The notes under the pieces are model-generated. The model searched no databases. It saw nothing but the letters and a program-made list of their open reading frames with translations, and was not told the DNA's origin. From Actinomycetes bacterium (lineage in GTDB: Bacteria; Actinomycetota; Thermoleophilia; UBA2241), in NCBI GenBank assembly GCA_029547745.1, contig JAKPOQ010000028.1:1-39132 (forward strand): a stretch of 39,132 nucleotides of DNA. Direction: 5' to 3'. This document shows positions 17,410 to 24,090 of this stretch, in pieces (the first letter of the stretch is position 1; each line of letters opens with the position of its first letter). The position numbers and the translations under genes are program-made.

Positions 17410-18132
17410 TCAGGCACGCTCGCCCTCGCCTACCGGGCGCGCCGGCGTGCAGAGGAGCTCGCAGCAGTCGGCGCCACGACTGATCGACGTCTCGGCGGCC
17501 GAGAACGAGACCGGCCCGCACGTCGCCATGACGACCTCCACGAGGCCGCAGAGGAACGAGCGGTGCATGCCGCACACGAGGTCCGGGTCGGCGCCCGAAA
17601 GCTCCCGGAAGACGCAGTTGCGGACGGTGATGTGGAGGCCGTCCTCGTGCCAGGCGAGGTCGGGCAGCATACCCTGCTCCTCGGCGACGGCTCGCACGAC
17701 GGCGGCGATCTCGTCCCGCGTCTGCGGCGGGCGGCGCCGCCCGACGACCAGGCGGCGCCCCTCGGCTATGCCCACCTCGTGCGCCGCCCGACAGGCCTTC
17801 TCGATCGACCCGTCCTCCGCCACGGCCTGGAGCGCGAGCCGGGCCAGCAACTCGTACCGCCGGGGCGGGAAGCCGAACGTGAGGACCCGGTCACTGAGCC
17901 GGTACAGGCGCGCCGGGCGTCCGCCCCCGCCGGTCTTGCGCAAGTCGGTGGCGAGAAAGCCGGCCTGTTCGAGCTTCGAGAGGTGCATGCGGGCCACGTT
18001 AGGATGCAGATGGAACCGCCTGGCGACGTCGGCCACGGTGACTTCCGCCCCCGACTGTTCGGCGATGGCGCGGTAGATGCGATAGCGCGTATCGTCGGCC
18101 AGCACCGCCGAAAGCTCGTGGTCGCGGTCCAA
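17410..18132 (-). CDS. COG2345-type HTH regulator with cysteine-rich C-terminus (SufR-like)
   Basis: A 240-residue transcription factor with an N-terminal winged helix (TRYRIYRAIAEQ then VADVARRFHLHPNVARMHL) and a GGGRPARLYRLS wing. The C-terminal domain has the family pattern NCVF, ..LVCGMH, ..TCGPV and GADCCELLC, with cysteines at 173, 187, 195, 205, 223, 224 and 228. In SufR, a member of this group, such cysteines bind an iron-sulfur cluster, so redox or iron sensing is likely by inference. I prefer the TTG at 18132, since GAGGAG is then five bases upstream; TTG at 18135 is the alternative. It precedes tldD by only 14 bases and may be co-transcribed. A GTGT-AA-ACAC element upstream at about 18183 might be its operator. 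Confidence 0.85.
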   Translation of the reverse strand: MDRDHELSAVLADDTRYRIYRAIAEQSGAEVTVADVARRFHLHPNVARMHLSKLEQAGFLATDLRKTGGGGRPARLYRLSDRVLTFGFPPRRYELLARLALQAVAEDGSIEKACRAAHEVGIAEGRRLVVGRRRPPQTRDEIAAVVRAVAEEQGMLPDLAWHEDGLHITVRNCVFRELSGADPDLVCGMHRSFLCGLVEVVMATCGPVSFSAAETSISRGADCCELLCTPARPVGEGERA

Positions 18133-18237
18133 CAAGGCTCCTCAGTCCGGTCCTCGGCGGATACTACAGGCGCGGAGCGACCGTGTAAACACGCCGCCCA
18201 TAGTGCGAACCGCTGCGCGACCGGCCGGCCGCGTGGC

Positions 18238-18282
18238 GGCGTACGAGCCGGCGGCGTGCCAGCCGACGGCGTACGAGCCGAC
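18238..18282. repeat. 15-bp tandem repeat, three units
   Basis: Three consecutive 15-base units with consensus GGCGTACGAGCCGAC lie at 18238-18252, 18253-18267 and 18268-18282, followed by a degenerate trace. The first and third differ at one position and the middle at four or so. They lie between the OsmC gene and the regulator gene, in untranslated DNA. Confidence 0.75.
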
Positions 18283-18338
18283 GGCGGTCGGGGCCGGCGG
18301 CGTAGAGGGTGCGCGCATGCCGGTCTCGGGCACACGGT

Positions 18339-18749
18339 CTAGCGCACGATCTCGAAGCGCGACGTGATCGGCACGGCGGGACGCAGCGTCGCCTCGACGC
18401 TGCAGTACCGCGTCTCCGACAGCTCGATGGCCCGCGCCACCTTCGCTTCGTCGAGGTCGCCCCTGAGACGGTACACGACCTCGAGCGACGTGTACCTCCT
18501 GGGATGCTCCTCCGCCCTCTCGCCGCTCACTTCGACGCTGAACGCCTCGACCGGCTGACGCATCTTCTGCAGGATGGACAGGACGTCCATGGCCGTGCAA
18601 CCGCCCAAGGCCACGGCGAGCAACTCCATCGGCCGTATCCCGCTCCCCTCGGGTTCGAGTCCGGATGCGAGATCGACGCGGCCGTTCGGCGTCACTCCCT
18701 CAAAACGCAGACCCTCGTCCTTCCACCGGACCGCTACTGGCTCGCCCAC
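18339..18749 (-). CDS. OsmC/Ohr family protein (YhfA-like)
   Basis: A 136-residue OsmC-fold protein, homologous to thiol peroxidases that reduce organic hydroperoxides. The two redox cysteines are Cys51 in ALGGCTAMDV and Cys116 in ETRYCSVEA, both present. GIRPMELLA and the YRLRGDLDEAKVARAI helix are typical. GTG at 18749 follows GGGAGG. The gene ends in TAG; the next frame runs on into low-complexity sequence over the 15-bp repeats, so normal termination is likely. It is upstream of the SufR-like regulator on the same strand, compatible with an oxidative-stress theme. Confidence 0.93.
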   Translation of the reverse strand: MGEPVAVRWKDEGLRFEGVTPNGRVDLASGLEPEGSGIRPMELLAVALGGCTAMDVLSILQKMRQPVEAFSVEVSGERAEEHPRRYTSLEVVYRLRGDLDEAKVARAIELSETRYCSVEATLRPAVPITSRFEIVR

Positions 18750-18803
18750 CTCGGCCTCCCGTCTCGCATCCGTAGCCTCTCGTAGACTGGACTTGCACCC
18801 CGA

Positions 18804-19030
18804 TCACCGTCCTTCAAGCGATCATCCCCGGCATCGTACAGGGTCTGACGGAGTCTCTGCCGATCTCGAGCTCAGGCCATCTCATCCTCGTGCCATGGCT
18901 GTTCGACTGGCACACGCTCCTCGACGACCCCGAGCTCACCAGGACCTTCGGCGTGACCCTTCCCGTCGGCGAGCACCTGGATCTTGATGTGACGCGGCGG
19001 CGCCGTCGCCGCCGGTCGGCCCTCCCGTGA
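18804..19030 (+). pseudogene. uppP: 5' remnant of undecaprenyl-diphosphatase gene uppP/bacA
   Basis: In one frame the DNA encodes [18 protein letters not shown] followed by [16 protein letters not shown], unmistakably the first membrane segment and catalytic loop of UppP, the enzyme that recycles undecaprenyl pyrophosphate. Homology continues weakly to about 18956 ([11 protein letters not shown], where TFDVALHLGT is usual) and then dissolves into an Arg-rich run ending at TGA 19028-19030. A TAG lies a few codons upstream and no ATG/GTG/TTG in a sensible place starts the frame. Some 200 C-terminal residues are missing. It is a decayed fragment between the OsmC gene and the CwlM-like gene. Confidence 0.75.
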
Positions 19031-19038
19031 GGCTCGTG

Positions 19039-19044
19039 TAGACT
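19039..19044 (+). promoter_or_regulatory. Candidate -10 for the CwlM-like gene
   Basis: TAGACT at 19039-19044 lies about 40 bases before the GTG at 19087. The surrounding CTCGTGTAGACTG is nearly repeated as CTCGTAGACTG at 18779-18790, just before the uppP remnant, suggesting that both are old promoters of the same type. No clear -35 is seen. Confidence 0.3.
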
Positions 19045-19086
19045 GACGCGAAGTCTCCCTTCTCCTTCCCGCCAGGAGCGGAACAC

Positions 19087-20184
19087 GTGCGCAATCTCAC
19101 CCTCGGTGACCGCGGCAGAGAAGTCTCGGATGTGCAGAAGCGCCTGCTTACTCAAGGCTTCGAGCTCGGCAGGGAGGGCGTCGACGGCTACTACGGGCCG
19201 AACACGCGGCTCGCCGTCCGCGCCTTTCAGCAGCGCCGCGGCCTGCTCGTCGACGGCGAGGTCGGCGACAACACGTGGCGGGAGCTGGTCGAGACGGGAT
19301 ACACACTCGGCGACCGCCTCCTCTACCTTCGCGAGCCCCAGTTCCGCGGCGATGACGTGCTCGGTCTGCAAGTCAAGCTGAATCTGCTCGGGTTCAATGC
19401 CGGAGCGGAGCGCGGCGTGTACGACGAGGACGTCGAACGCGCCGTCCTCGACTTCCAGCGCAACGCCGGTCTGGTCCCGGACGGTATCGTCGGTCCGGTC
19501 ACGCTGGCCAAGCTCGAGGCGCTGCGCAAAGCGGAGTCCGGGCGCGAGGGCAAGAAGATCCCCGACCGCTACGGCGGTCGCGTCGCCGCCCGTTCGCTCG
19601 CCGGGCAGGTGGTCGCGCTGGACGCCGGGCACGGCGGTCCCGACACCGGGGTCGTCTCCGCAAGCGGTCTGACCGAGAAGGACGTCGCCCTGGCGCTGGT
19701 CCTCCGCCTCGACGAGCTGCTCCGCGCCGACGGATGCCAAGTCGTGCTGACACGTAGCGGCGACCAGGACGTGCCCCTGTACGAGCGCACCGAGACGGTC
19801 ATGGCGGCCGACGCCGCCTTCATGCTCTCGCTGCACGCCAACGGCAACGACTCGCCGGAGGCGCAGGGCGCCGCTTGCTACTACTTCCAGCGCAGCCACT
19901 ACTTCTCGGAACGCGGGCGCCGACTGGCGGAGCACATCGGCGCCCGGCTCGACGACGCCGGCGCCCGCTTCCTGGGCAGCTTCGGGCGCAACTATGGGAT
20001 CCTGCGCGAGCCGAAGGCGATCGGACTGCTGGTCGAACCGCTCTTCCTGACGAGCCCGGCGGACGAGGGCTGGGCACGACGGCCCGGCTTCGTCGACCGC
20101 GTCGCCGCAGCGATCCGCGCGGGTCTCGCAGACTACCTGGCGAGGACGCCGCTCGCCTCGGAGCGGGGCGGCGAGAGGCCGTGA
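19087..20184 (+). CDS. cwlM: N-acetylmuramoyl-L-alanine amidase fold protein, CwlM-like, no signal peptide
   Basis: A 365-residue protein with two N-terminal peptidoglycan-binding type 1 domains (about 5-70 and 80-145) and a C-terminal amidase_3 domain (about 172-355). Zinc and catalytic positions are present: His182 in DAGHGG, Glu197 in LTEKD, His250 in SLHANG and Glu317 in LVEPLF. There is no signal peptide or membrane anchor. This architecture matches mycobacterial CwlM (Rv3915), a cytosolic regulator of MurA in PknB signalling rather than an exported lysin; that role here is inference. GTG at 19087 follows AGGAG. pylSc begins 93 bases downstream on the same strand. Confidence 0.85.
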   Translation: MRNLTLGDRGREVSDVQKRLLTQGFELGREGVDGYYGPNTRLAVRAFQQRRGLLVDGEVGDNTWRELVETGYTLGDRLLYLREPQFRGDDVLGLQVKLNLLGFNAGAERGVYDEDVERAVLDFQRNAGLVPDGIVGPVTLAKLEALRKAESGREGKKIPDRYGGRVAARSLAGQVVALDAGHGGPDTGVVSASGLTEKDVALALVLRLDELLRADGCQVVLTRSGDQDVPLYERTETVMAADAAFMLSLHANGNDSPEAQGAACYYFQRSHYFSERGRRLAEHIGARLDDAGARFLGSFGRNYGILREPKAIGLLVEPLFLTSPADEGWARRPGFVDRVAAAIRAGLADYLARTPLASERGGERP

Positions 20185-20277
20185 CGCGAGACCCGGACAC
20201 CATGACGCGGCGGCCGGACATGGCGACCCGGCGCGGGACCGGTGGGTGGACCCGCGACGCAGAGAGAGGTGCATGAC

Positions 20278-21129
20278 GTGGACACGGACCCGGGCCCGAT
20301 CGGCCTGACCCAGACCCAGACGCAACGCCTGCGCGAGCTCGGCGCCGACCCGACGAAGCTCGAGGCGACGTACGCGTCGCCGGCGGCGCGGGACGCCGCC
20401 TTCAAAGAGCTCGAGGACGGGCTCGTGCGCGCCGGCAGGGCGCAGCTCGACGAGCTGCGCCGCAACCGGCGCGTCCCCGGCCTCATCGCGCTCCAGGCGG
20501 CGCTGCGCGCCGCCGTCACCGGCGCCGGCTTCGTCGAGGTCGTCACCCCCCACATCATCAGCGCTGAGGGACTCGTGAACATGGGCATCGGCCACGGCCA
20601 TCCGCTGCGCGAGCAGGTCTTCTGGCTCGAGGACGGAACCTGTCTGCGCCCCATGCTGGCGCCCAACCTCTACGTCATGATGCGCAAGCTGGGGCGCATC
20701 TGGAGCCGTCCCTTCGGCATCTTCGAGATGGGCACCTGCTTCCGCCGCGACACCAAGGGCAGCCACCACCTCAACGAGTTCACGATGCTGAACCTCGTCG
20801 AGGTCGGGCTGCCCATGGAGGCCCGCCGGTCGCGCCTCGAGGAGCTCGCCGCGACGGTCATGCAGGCCGCAGGCATCGCCGACTACGCCCTCGTCCATTC
20901 GACGTCCGAGGTCTACGGCGACATGCTCGACGTCGAGGTCGGCGGTGAGGAGGTCTGCTCCGCCTCGTTCGGCCCCATCCCCATGGACGACGACTTCGGT
21001 ATCACCGAGCCCTGGGTAGGCCTTGGGTTCGGTCTGGAGCGCCTGCTGATGGTGCGCGAGGTCTACCCCAACATCGAGCGCGGCGGCCGCAGCCTCACCT
21101 ACGTGGACGGTGTCCGCCTCAACATCTGA
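20278..21129 (+). CDS. pylS: Pyrrolysyl-tRNA synthetase catalytic subunit (PylSc)
   Basis: A class II synthetase of 283 residues corresponding to the C-terminal catalytic half of archaeal PylS. Class II motif 2 and the amino-acid pocket are in CLRPMLAPNLYVMMRKL (122-138) and FEMGTCFRR; motif 3 is GLGFGLERLL (248-257). Other hallmarks are HLNEFTMLN, EVYGDMLDV and GPIPMDDDFGI. By alignment from memory with the Methanosarcina enzyme, Asn346, Tyr384 and Trp417 correspond to Asn172, Tyr213 and Trp246, whereas Cys348 is Val174 and Leu309 is Met135. The tRNA-binding N-terminal domain is absent and encoded separately at 23657. GTG at 20278 is chosen from GAGAGAGG eight bases upstream. It may share a transcript with the CwlM-like gene. 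Confidence 0.96.
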   Translation: MDTDPGPIGLTQTQTQRLRELGADPTKLEATYASPAARDAAFKELEDGLVRAGRAQLDELRRNRRVPGLIALQAALRAAVTGAGFVEVVTPHIISAEGLVNMGIGHGHPLREQVFWLEDGTCLRPMLAPNLYVMMRKLGRIWSRPFGIFEMGTCFRRDTKGSHHLNEFTMLNLVEVGLPMEARRSRLEELAATVMQAAGIADYALVHSTSEVYGDMLDVEVGGEEVCSASFGPIPMDDDFGITEPWVGLGFGLERLLMVREVYPNIERGGRSLTYVDGVRLNI

Positions 21130-21172
21130 CCGCCCCCCCGACGACGAGCTGTCCGAGGAGGCCGGAGATGCT

Positions 21173-21220
21173 CGGGGAGGCGCGGGGGCGGGCCATATGG
21201 CCCGCCCCCGCGCCTCCCCG
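21173..21220. terminator. 48-bp perfect palindrome between convergent pylSc and corrinoid gene
   Basis: Positions 21173-21196 are the exact reverse complement of 21197-21220, centred on CATATG with no spacer. It lies between the stop of pylSc (21129) and the TAG stop of the corrinoid gene (21256-21254), so it can serve as a bidirectional terminator, though no T-run follows. Confidence 0.65.
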
Positions 21221-21253
21221 TCCCGCCGGGATCTCCCCGGCCGCCCGCGCCCC

Positions 21254-21892
21254 CTACTTCGCGAGCAGGGCGTCGATCTTCTTGACGCCGTCGTTGGCGT
21301 CCTCGGCGTAGGCGTCGGCGCCGATCTGGTCGGCCCAGCGCTGGGTCGCCGGGGCGCCGCCGACCACGGTCTTGTAGGGGAGGCCCGCTTCCTTCACCAT
21401 CTTGACGACCTTCTTCTGCTCCTCCATCGTCGTCGTCAGGAGGGCGCTCATGCCGATGACCTGGGCGCCGACCTCCTGGGCCTTGTCGATGAAGCTCTGA
21501 GCGGGGACGTCGCGGCCGAGGTCGGTGACCTCGTAGCCGTTGGCCTTGAGGTAGGCGATGACGATCGCCTTGCCGATGTCGTGCACGTCGCCCTGCACGG
21601 TGCCGATGACGACGCTGCCCTTGGTGGTCTGCTCGCCGACCTCGAGGGCGGCGTTCGTGATCTCGGTCGCCCCGGCCATGGCGTCGGCCGCCATCATCAG
21701 CTCGGGGAGGAACATCTCGCCGCTCTCGAAGAGCTCGCCGACCTCCTGGATGCCCTTGACGAAACCGTTCTGCATGATGTCACCGGGGGTCAGACCAGCC
21801 GCCAGCGCCCGCCGCGCGACGTCCTCGGCAGCCGCGCGGTCGGCGTTCACGATCGCCTCGCAGGCTTCCTTGTAGAGCTCTTCGTTCGCCAT
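21254..21892 (-). CDS. Methyltransferase corrinoid protein (MttC/MtbC/MtmC-like)
   Basis: A 212-residue cobalamin carrier protein. The N-terminal helical B12-binding cap (about 1-85, including ELFESGEMFLPELMMAADAM) is followed by the Rossmann-like B12 domain with DVHDIGK at 102-108, where His104 would be the lower cobalt ligand, and the GMSALLTTTM and VVGGAPATQRWAD loops. Such proteins accept a methyl group from methylamine or methoxyl methyltransferases and pass it on for methyl-H4folate or methyl-thiol formation. Its location beside pylSc suggests a methylamine pathway with a Pyl-containing methyltransferase, but the substrate cannot be read from this subunit. ATG at 21892 follows GGGAGGAG. 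It ends in TAG; readthrough would add 44 codons across the palindrome. Confidence 0.9.
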   Translation of the reverse strand: MANEELYKEACEAIVNADRAAAEDVARRALAAGLTPGDIMQNGFVKGIQEVGELFESGEMFLPELMMAADAMAGATEITNAALEVGEQTTKGSVVIGTVQGDVHDIGKAIVIAYLKANGYEVTDLGRDVPAQSFIDKAQEVGAQVIGMSALLTTTMEEQKKVVKMVKEAGLPYKTVVGGAPATQRWADQIGADAYAEDANDGVKKIDALLAK

Positions 21893-22076
21893 GACCCTGC
21901 ACTCCTCCCAACGTCGTTCGCAGCCGTCGCCTCCACGCGGGGTGCGGCTCAGGGAGCATATCAGCCGCACCCGCTCGCGCCCACACAGGCTAGGGCAAGC
22001 GTTTCATCCGACTGGATGACTGTCAAGGAGCGGGCGTCCGGGCGCGATGCCGAGGCGAGTGGCAGCCGCCCTCTGC

Positions 22077-22082
22077 TACACT
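22077..22082 (+). promoter_or_regulatory. Candidate -10 very close to a start codon (leaderless mRNA)
   Basis: TACACT at 22077-22082 ends seven bases before the ATG at 22090, where the next gene starts without a Shine-Dalgarno sequence. A transcript would begin at or next to the ATG. The -35 is not recognisable. Confidence 0.3.
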
Positions 22083-22089
22083 CACAGGC

Positions 22090-22968
22090 ATGCGGTACCG
22101 CGGCGCCGTGATCCGTCCCCCGAGCGAAGCCACGAGCCTCATCTTGCAGGTCACGTACGGCTGCTCGAACAACACCTGCGACTTCTGCGGGACGTACCTC
22201 GACAAGCCCTTCGCCGTGCGGCCTCCGCACGAGGTCGTCGAGGACGTCACAGGGCTGCCGGCGGCGGTCAAGGAGCGCGCCCAGCGCGTCTTCCTCGCCG
22301 ACGGCGACGCCCTCGCGCTCTCGTCCCGCCGTCTCCACGAGATCCTCGACCTGCTGCACGCCGAGCTCCCCAACCTCGAACGCGTGAGCTCCTACGCCAC
22401 GGCCAGGAACCTGCTCGAGAAGGACGTCGAGGAGCTGCGCTCGCTGCGCGAGCGCAAGCTCGAGCTCGTGTACCTCGGCCTCGAGTCGGGCGACGACGAG
22501 ACGCTCGCCGCCATCCACAAGGGCATCACGGTAGCCGAGCAGATCGCCGGCTGCCGGCGGGCGAAGGAAGCCGGCATGAAGCTCTCGGTCACGGCCATCC
22601 TCGGCCTCGCCGGGGCCGCCCGCTCGCTCGCGCACGGGCGGGCGACGGGCGAGGCCCTCTCCGTCATCGACCCCGAGTACATCGGCATCCTGACGCTCAT
22701 GCTCGTCCCCGGGACGCGCATGCACCGCAAGGTGGCGAGCGGCGAGCTCGTGCTGCCCGACGAGATCGGCATGCTCCGCGAGCTGCGCGAGATCGTCGCC
22801 CACACCGACGTCAGCGACTGTCTCTTCCGCTCGAACCACGCCTCGAACTACCTGCCCGTCGGCGGCCACCTGCCGCGCGACAAGGACGCCATGCTCGCGC
22901 AGCTCGACAAGGTGCTCAAGGCGCCGGAGTCGGTCCAGTTGCGGCCCGAGTCCTGGCGCGCCCTGTAA
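22090..22968 (+). CDS. Radical SAM protein of unknown substrate
   Basis: A 292-residue radical SAM protein with an Elp3/MiaB/NifB-like barrel. The cluster motif is GCSNNTCDFCGTY near residue 29, a Cx4Cx2C spacing found in a family whose members have GCSxNxCxFC. Later ELVYLGLESGDDETL and IGILTLMLVPGTRMH are usual barrel elements. No B12 or SPASM domain is seen. The start is ATG at 22090 with a -10-like box immediately upstream and no Shine-Dalgarno. It is divergent from the corrinoid gene, so a role in methylamine metabolism is possible but unsupported. Its function is unknown to me. Confidence 0.85.
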   Translation: MRYRGAVIRPPSEATSLILQVTYGCSNNTCDFCGTYLDKPFAVRPPHEVVEDVTGLPAAVKERAQRVFLADGDALALSSRRLHEILDLLHAELPNLERVSSYATARNLLEKDVEELRSLRERKLELVYLGLESGDDETLAAIHKGITVAEQIAGCRRAKEAGMKLSVTAILGLAGAARSLAHGRATGEALSVIDPEYIGILTLMLVPGTRMHRKVASGELVLPDEIGMLRELREIVAHTDVSDCLFRSNHASNYLPVGGHLPRDKDAMLAQLDKVLKAPESVQLRPESWRAL

Positions 22969-22978
22969 GGCCGCCGTC

Positions 22979-23611
22979 GTGCATGGCCAGTGGCGCTTCG
23001 CCGTCATGGTCGTCGCCGCCCTCGTCGTGGCGTCGGCCGTGTGGACCTGGCTGCCGCCCGACGACGGGACGCAGGCGGCCATACGCGACACGATCGCCCG
23101 CTTCGAGAGCGCGAAGTGGCTGGTGTGGCCGTCCGACCGCTACGGCGAGACGGACCTGTCGGCGCCGACCCGGGAACGGCTGGAGGACCGCCGGCATCGC
23201 GAGCTGATGACCCTCGCCGAAGGCGCCGCCCTCGAGGACGCCCTGCACGTCGACGCCGTCGCCGCCCTGCTGCGTTCGCCGAGACTCCGGGACGGCCGTC
23301 TCCCCGTGTCCTGTCGCGCCGACGTCGTGTACTTCGACGTCCGCCGTCGCACCTTGCGCGGCGAGCTCCTCGTCCGCGCTGCCTGCGACATCGTCCAGAC
23401 CACCGGGCGCTGGAACCCACGGACCGGCGAGATCGTCGATCTCGCCGAGGACGAACCTTCGACCCTGTGCCAGGTCTTCGACTACACGCTCGTGCAGCGC
23501 GGGAACGCCTGGCGCGTCGTCGCCAAGGAACCCGTCGGCAGTCAGGACGGCGGGCCCCCGTCCTTCTACGACCGCTCCACGGGCGCCTTCGTGCAGGACA
23601 CCGGCACATGA
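22979..23611 (+). CDS. Hypothetical membrane-anchored protein
   Basis: A 210-residue protein starting at GTG 22979, ten bases after the radical SAM gene, so probably co-transcribed with it. Residues about 8-26 (AVMVVAALVVASAVWTW) form a single N-terminal membrane anchor or uncleaved signal; the rest is predicted outside the cell. The soluble part has an NTF2-like flavour (TIARFESAKWLVWPSDRY, then paired beta strands such as VVYFDVRRRTLRGELLV and FDYTLVQRGNAWRVV), but I cannot assign a family. It converges with pylSn. Confidence 0.7.
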   Translation: MHGQWRFAVMVVAALVVASAVWTWLPPDDGTQAAIRDTIARFESAKWLVWPSDRYGETDLSAPTRERLEDRRHRELMTLAEGAALEDALHVDAVAALLRSPRLRDGRLPVSCRADVVYFDVRRRTLRGELLVRAACDIVQTTGRWNPRTGEIVDLAEDEPSTLCQVFDYTLVQRGNAWRVVAKEPVGSQDGGPPSFYDRSTGAFVQDTGT

Positions 23612-23619
23612 CCGACGTC

Positions 23620-23647
23620 GGCCCGCACGGGCCGGCCCGCACGGGCC
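23620..23647. terminator. Tandem duplicate of a 14-bp hairpin between convergent genes
   Basis: GGCCCGCACGGGCC occurs twice in a row (23620-23633 and 23634-23647). Each copy folds as GGCCC-GCAC-GGGCC. It lies exactly between the ends of the hypothetical gene and pylSn, so it is a likely bidirectional terminator. Confidence 0.5.
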
Positions 23648-23656
23648 GTCAGGGGT

Positions 23657-24001
23657 TCAGCCGCGCGACTCGTCTTCGTCCCTGAGGAACGAGCCGTAGT
23701 CACGGCGGAACTTCGTCGCCGCGTACTTCTGCAGCTTCCACTCCGGGATACGGCACTGCGGGCACGCCTCGACGAAGAGCTTGTTGCGCAACCAGCGGGC
23801 GGAGCGGCTGGTCTTGGAATCGCGCACGACCATGCGCTTGCCACAGTGCGTCACGATGACGGCGTGACGGCCACGGGGCTCGAACTCGCGCACGCCGTGG
23901 AGGATGCCGCGCCGCGAGGGCCACAGCTTCATCTTCTCGACGAGGCGGAAGAGCGGCACCTGCTTACGGTAGTAACGCGCCTTGTTCGGGTCGGTGGGCA
24001 T
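23657..24001 (-). CDS. pylSn: Pyrrolysyl-tRNA synthetase N-terminal tRNA-binding subunit (PylSn)
   Basis: A 114-residue protein matching the N-terminal domain of archaeal PylS, which grips the T-arm and variable loop of tRNA-Pyl. The core pattern is LWPSRRGILHGV, then VTHCGKRMVVRDSKTSRSAR, then ACPQCRIPEWKL. His35, Cys53, Cys80 and Cys83 reproduce the spacing (18, 27, 3) of the zinc ligands as I recall them for the Methanosarcina domain. In bacteria this domain is commonly a separate gene. Here it is about 2.5 kb from pylSc and on the other strand, 89 bases after a serine hydrolase gene. ATG at 24001 has only a weak Shine-Dalgarno sequence. The name could be missed by routine annotation because the domain is short and divergent. 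Confidence 0.93.
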   Translation of the reverse strand: MPTDPNKARYYRKQVPLFRLVEKMKLWPSRRGILHGVREFEPRGRHAVIVTHCGKRMVVRDSKTSRSARWLRNKLFVEACPQCRIPEWKLQKYAATKFRRDYGSFLRDEDESRG

Positions 24002-24090
24002 CTCGGCCGGTCACGGTAGAGGGCTTCAACGGCGGGCGTGTCAGAGAGCCGCTGTCGGACACACGTCAGCGTATCGCACCGGGCGTCACG

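Noticed and set aside
18142-18338. Amber readthrough of OsmC through the 15-bp repeats
   Set aside because: The extension is low in complexity, runs into the regulator gene in the wrong frame and resembles no protein. OsmC already has its full family length.
21100-21256. A PYLIS-like element after the TAG of the corrinoid gene
   Set aside because: The corrinoid protein is complete at the TAG, the palindrome starts about 33 bases away, and its place between convergent genes explains it as a terminator.
21998-22026. A perfect TTGACA on the minus strand as promoter of the corrinoid gene
   Set aside because: The -35 is perfect (22026-22021), but at 17 bases the -10 would be AACGCT, which is poor; I could not settle on a pair.
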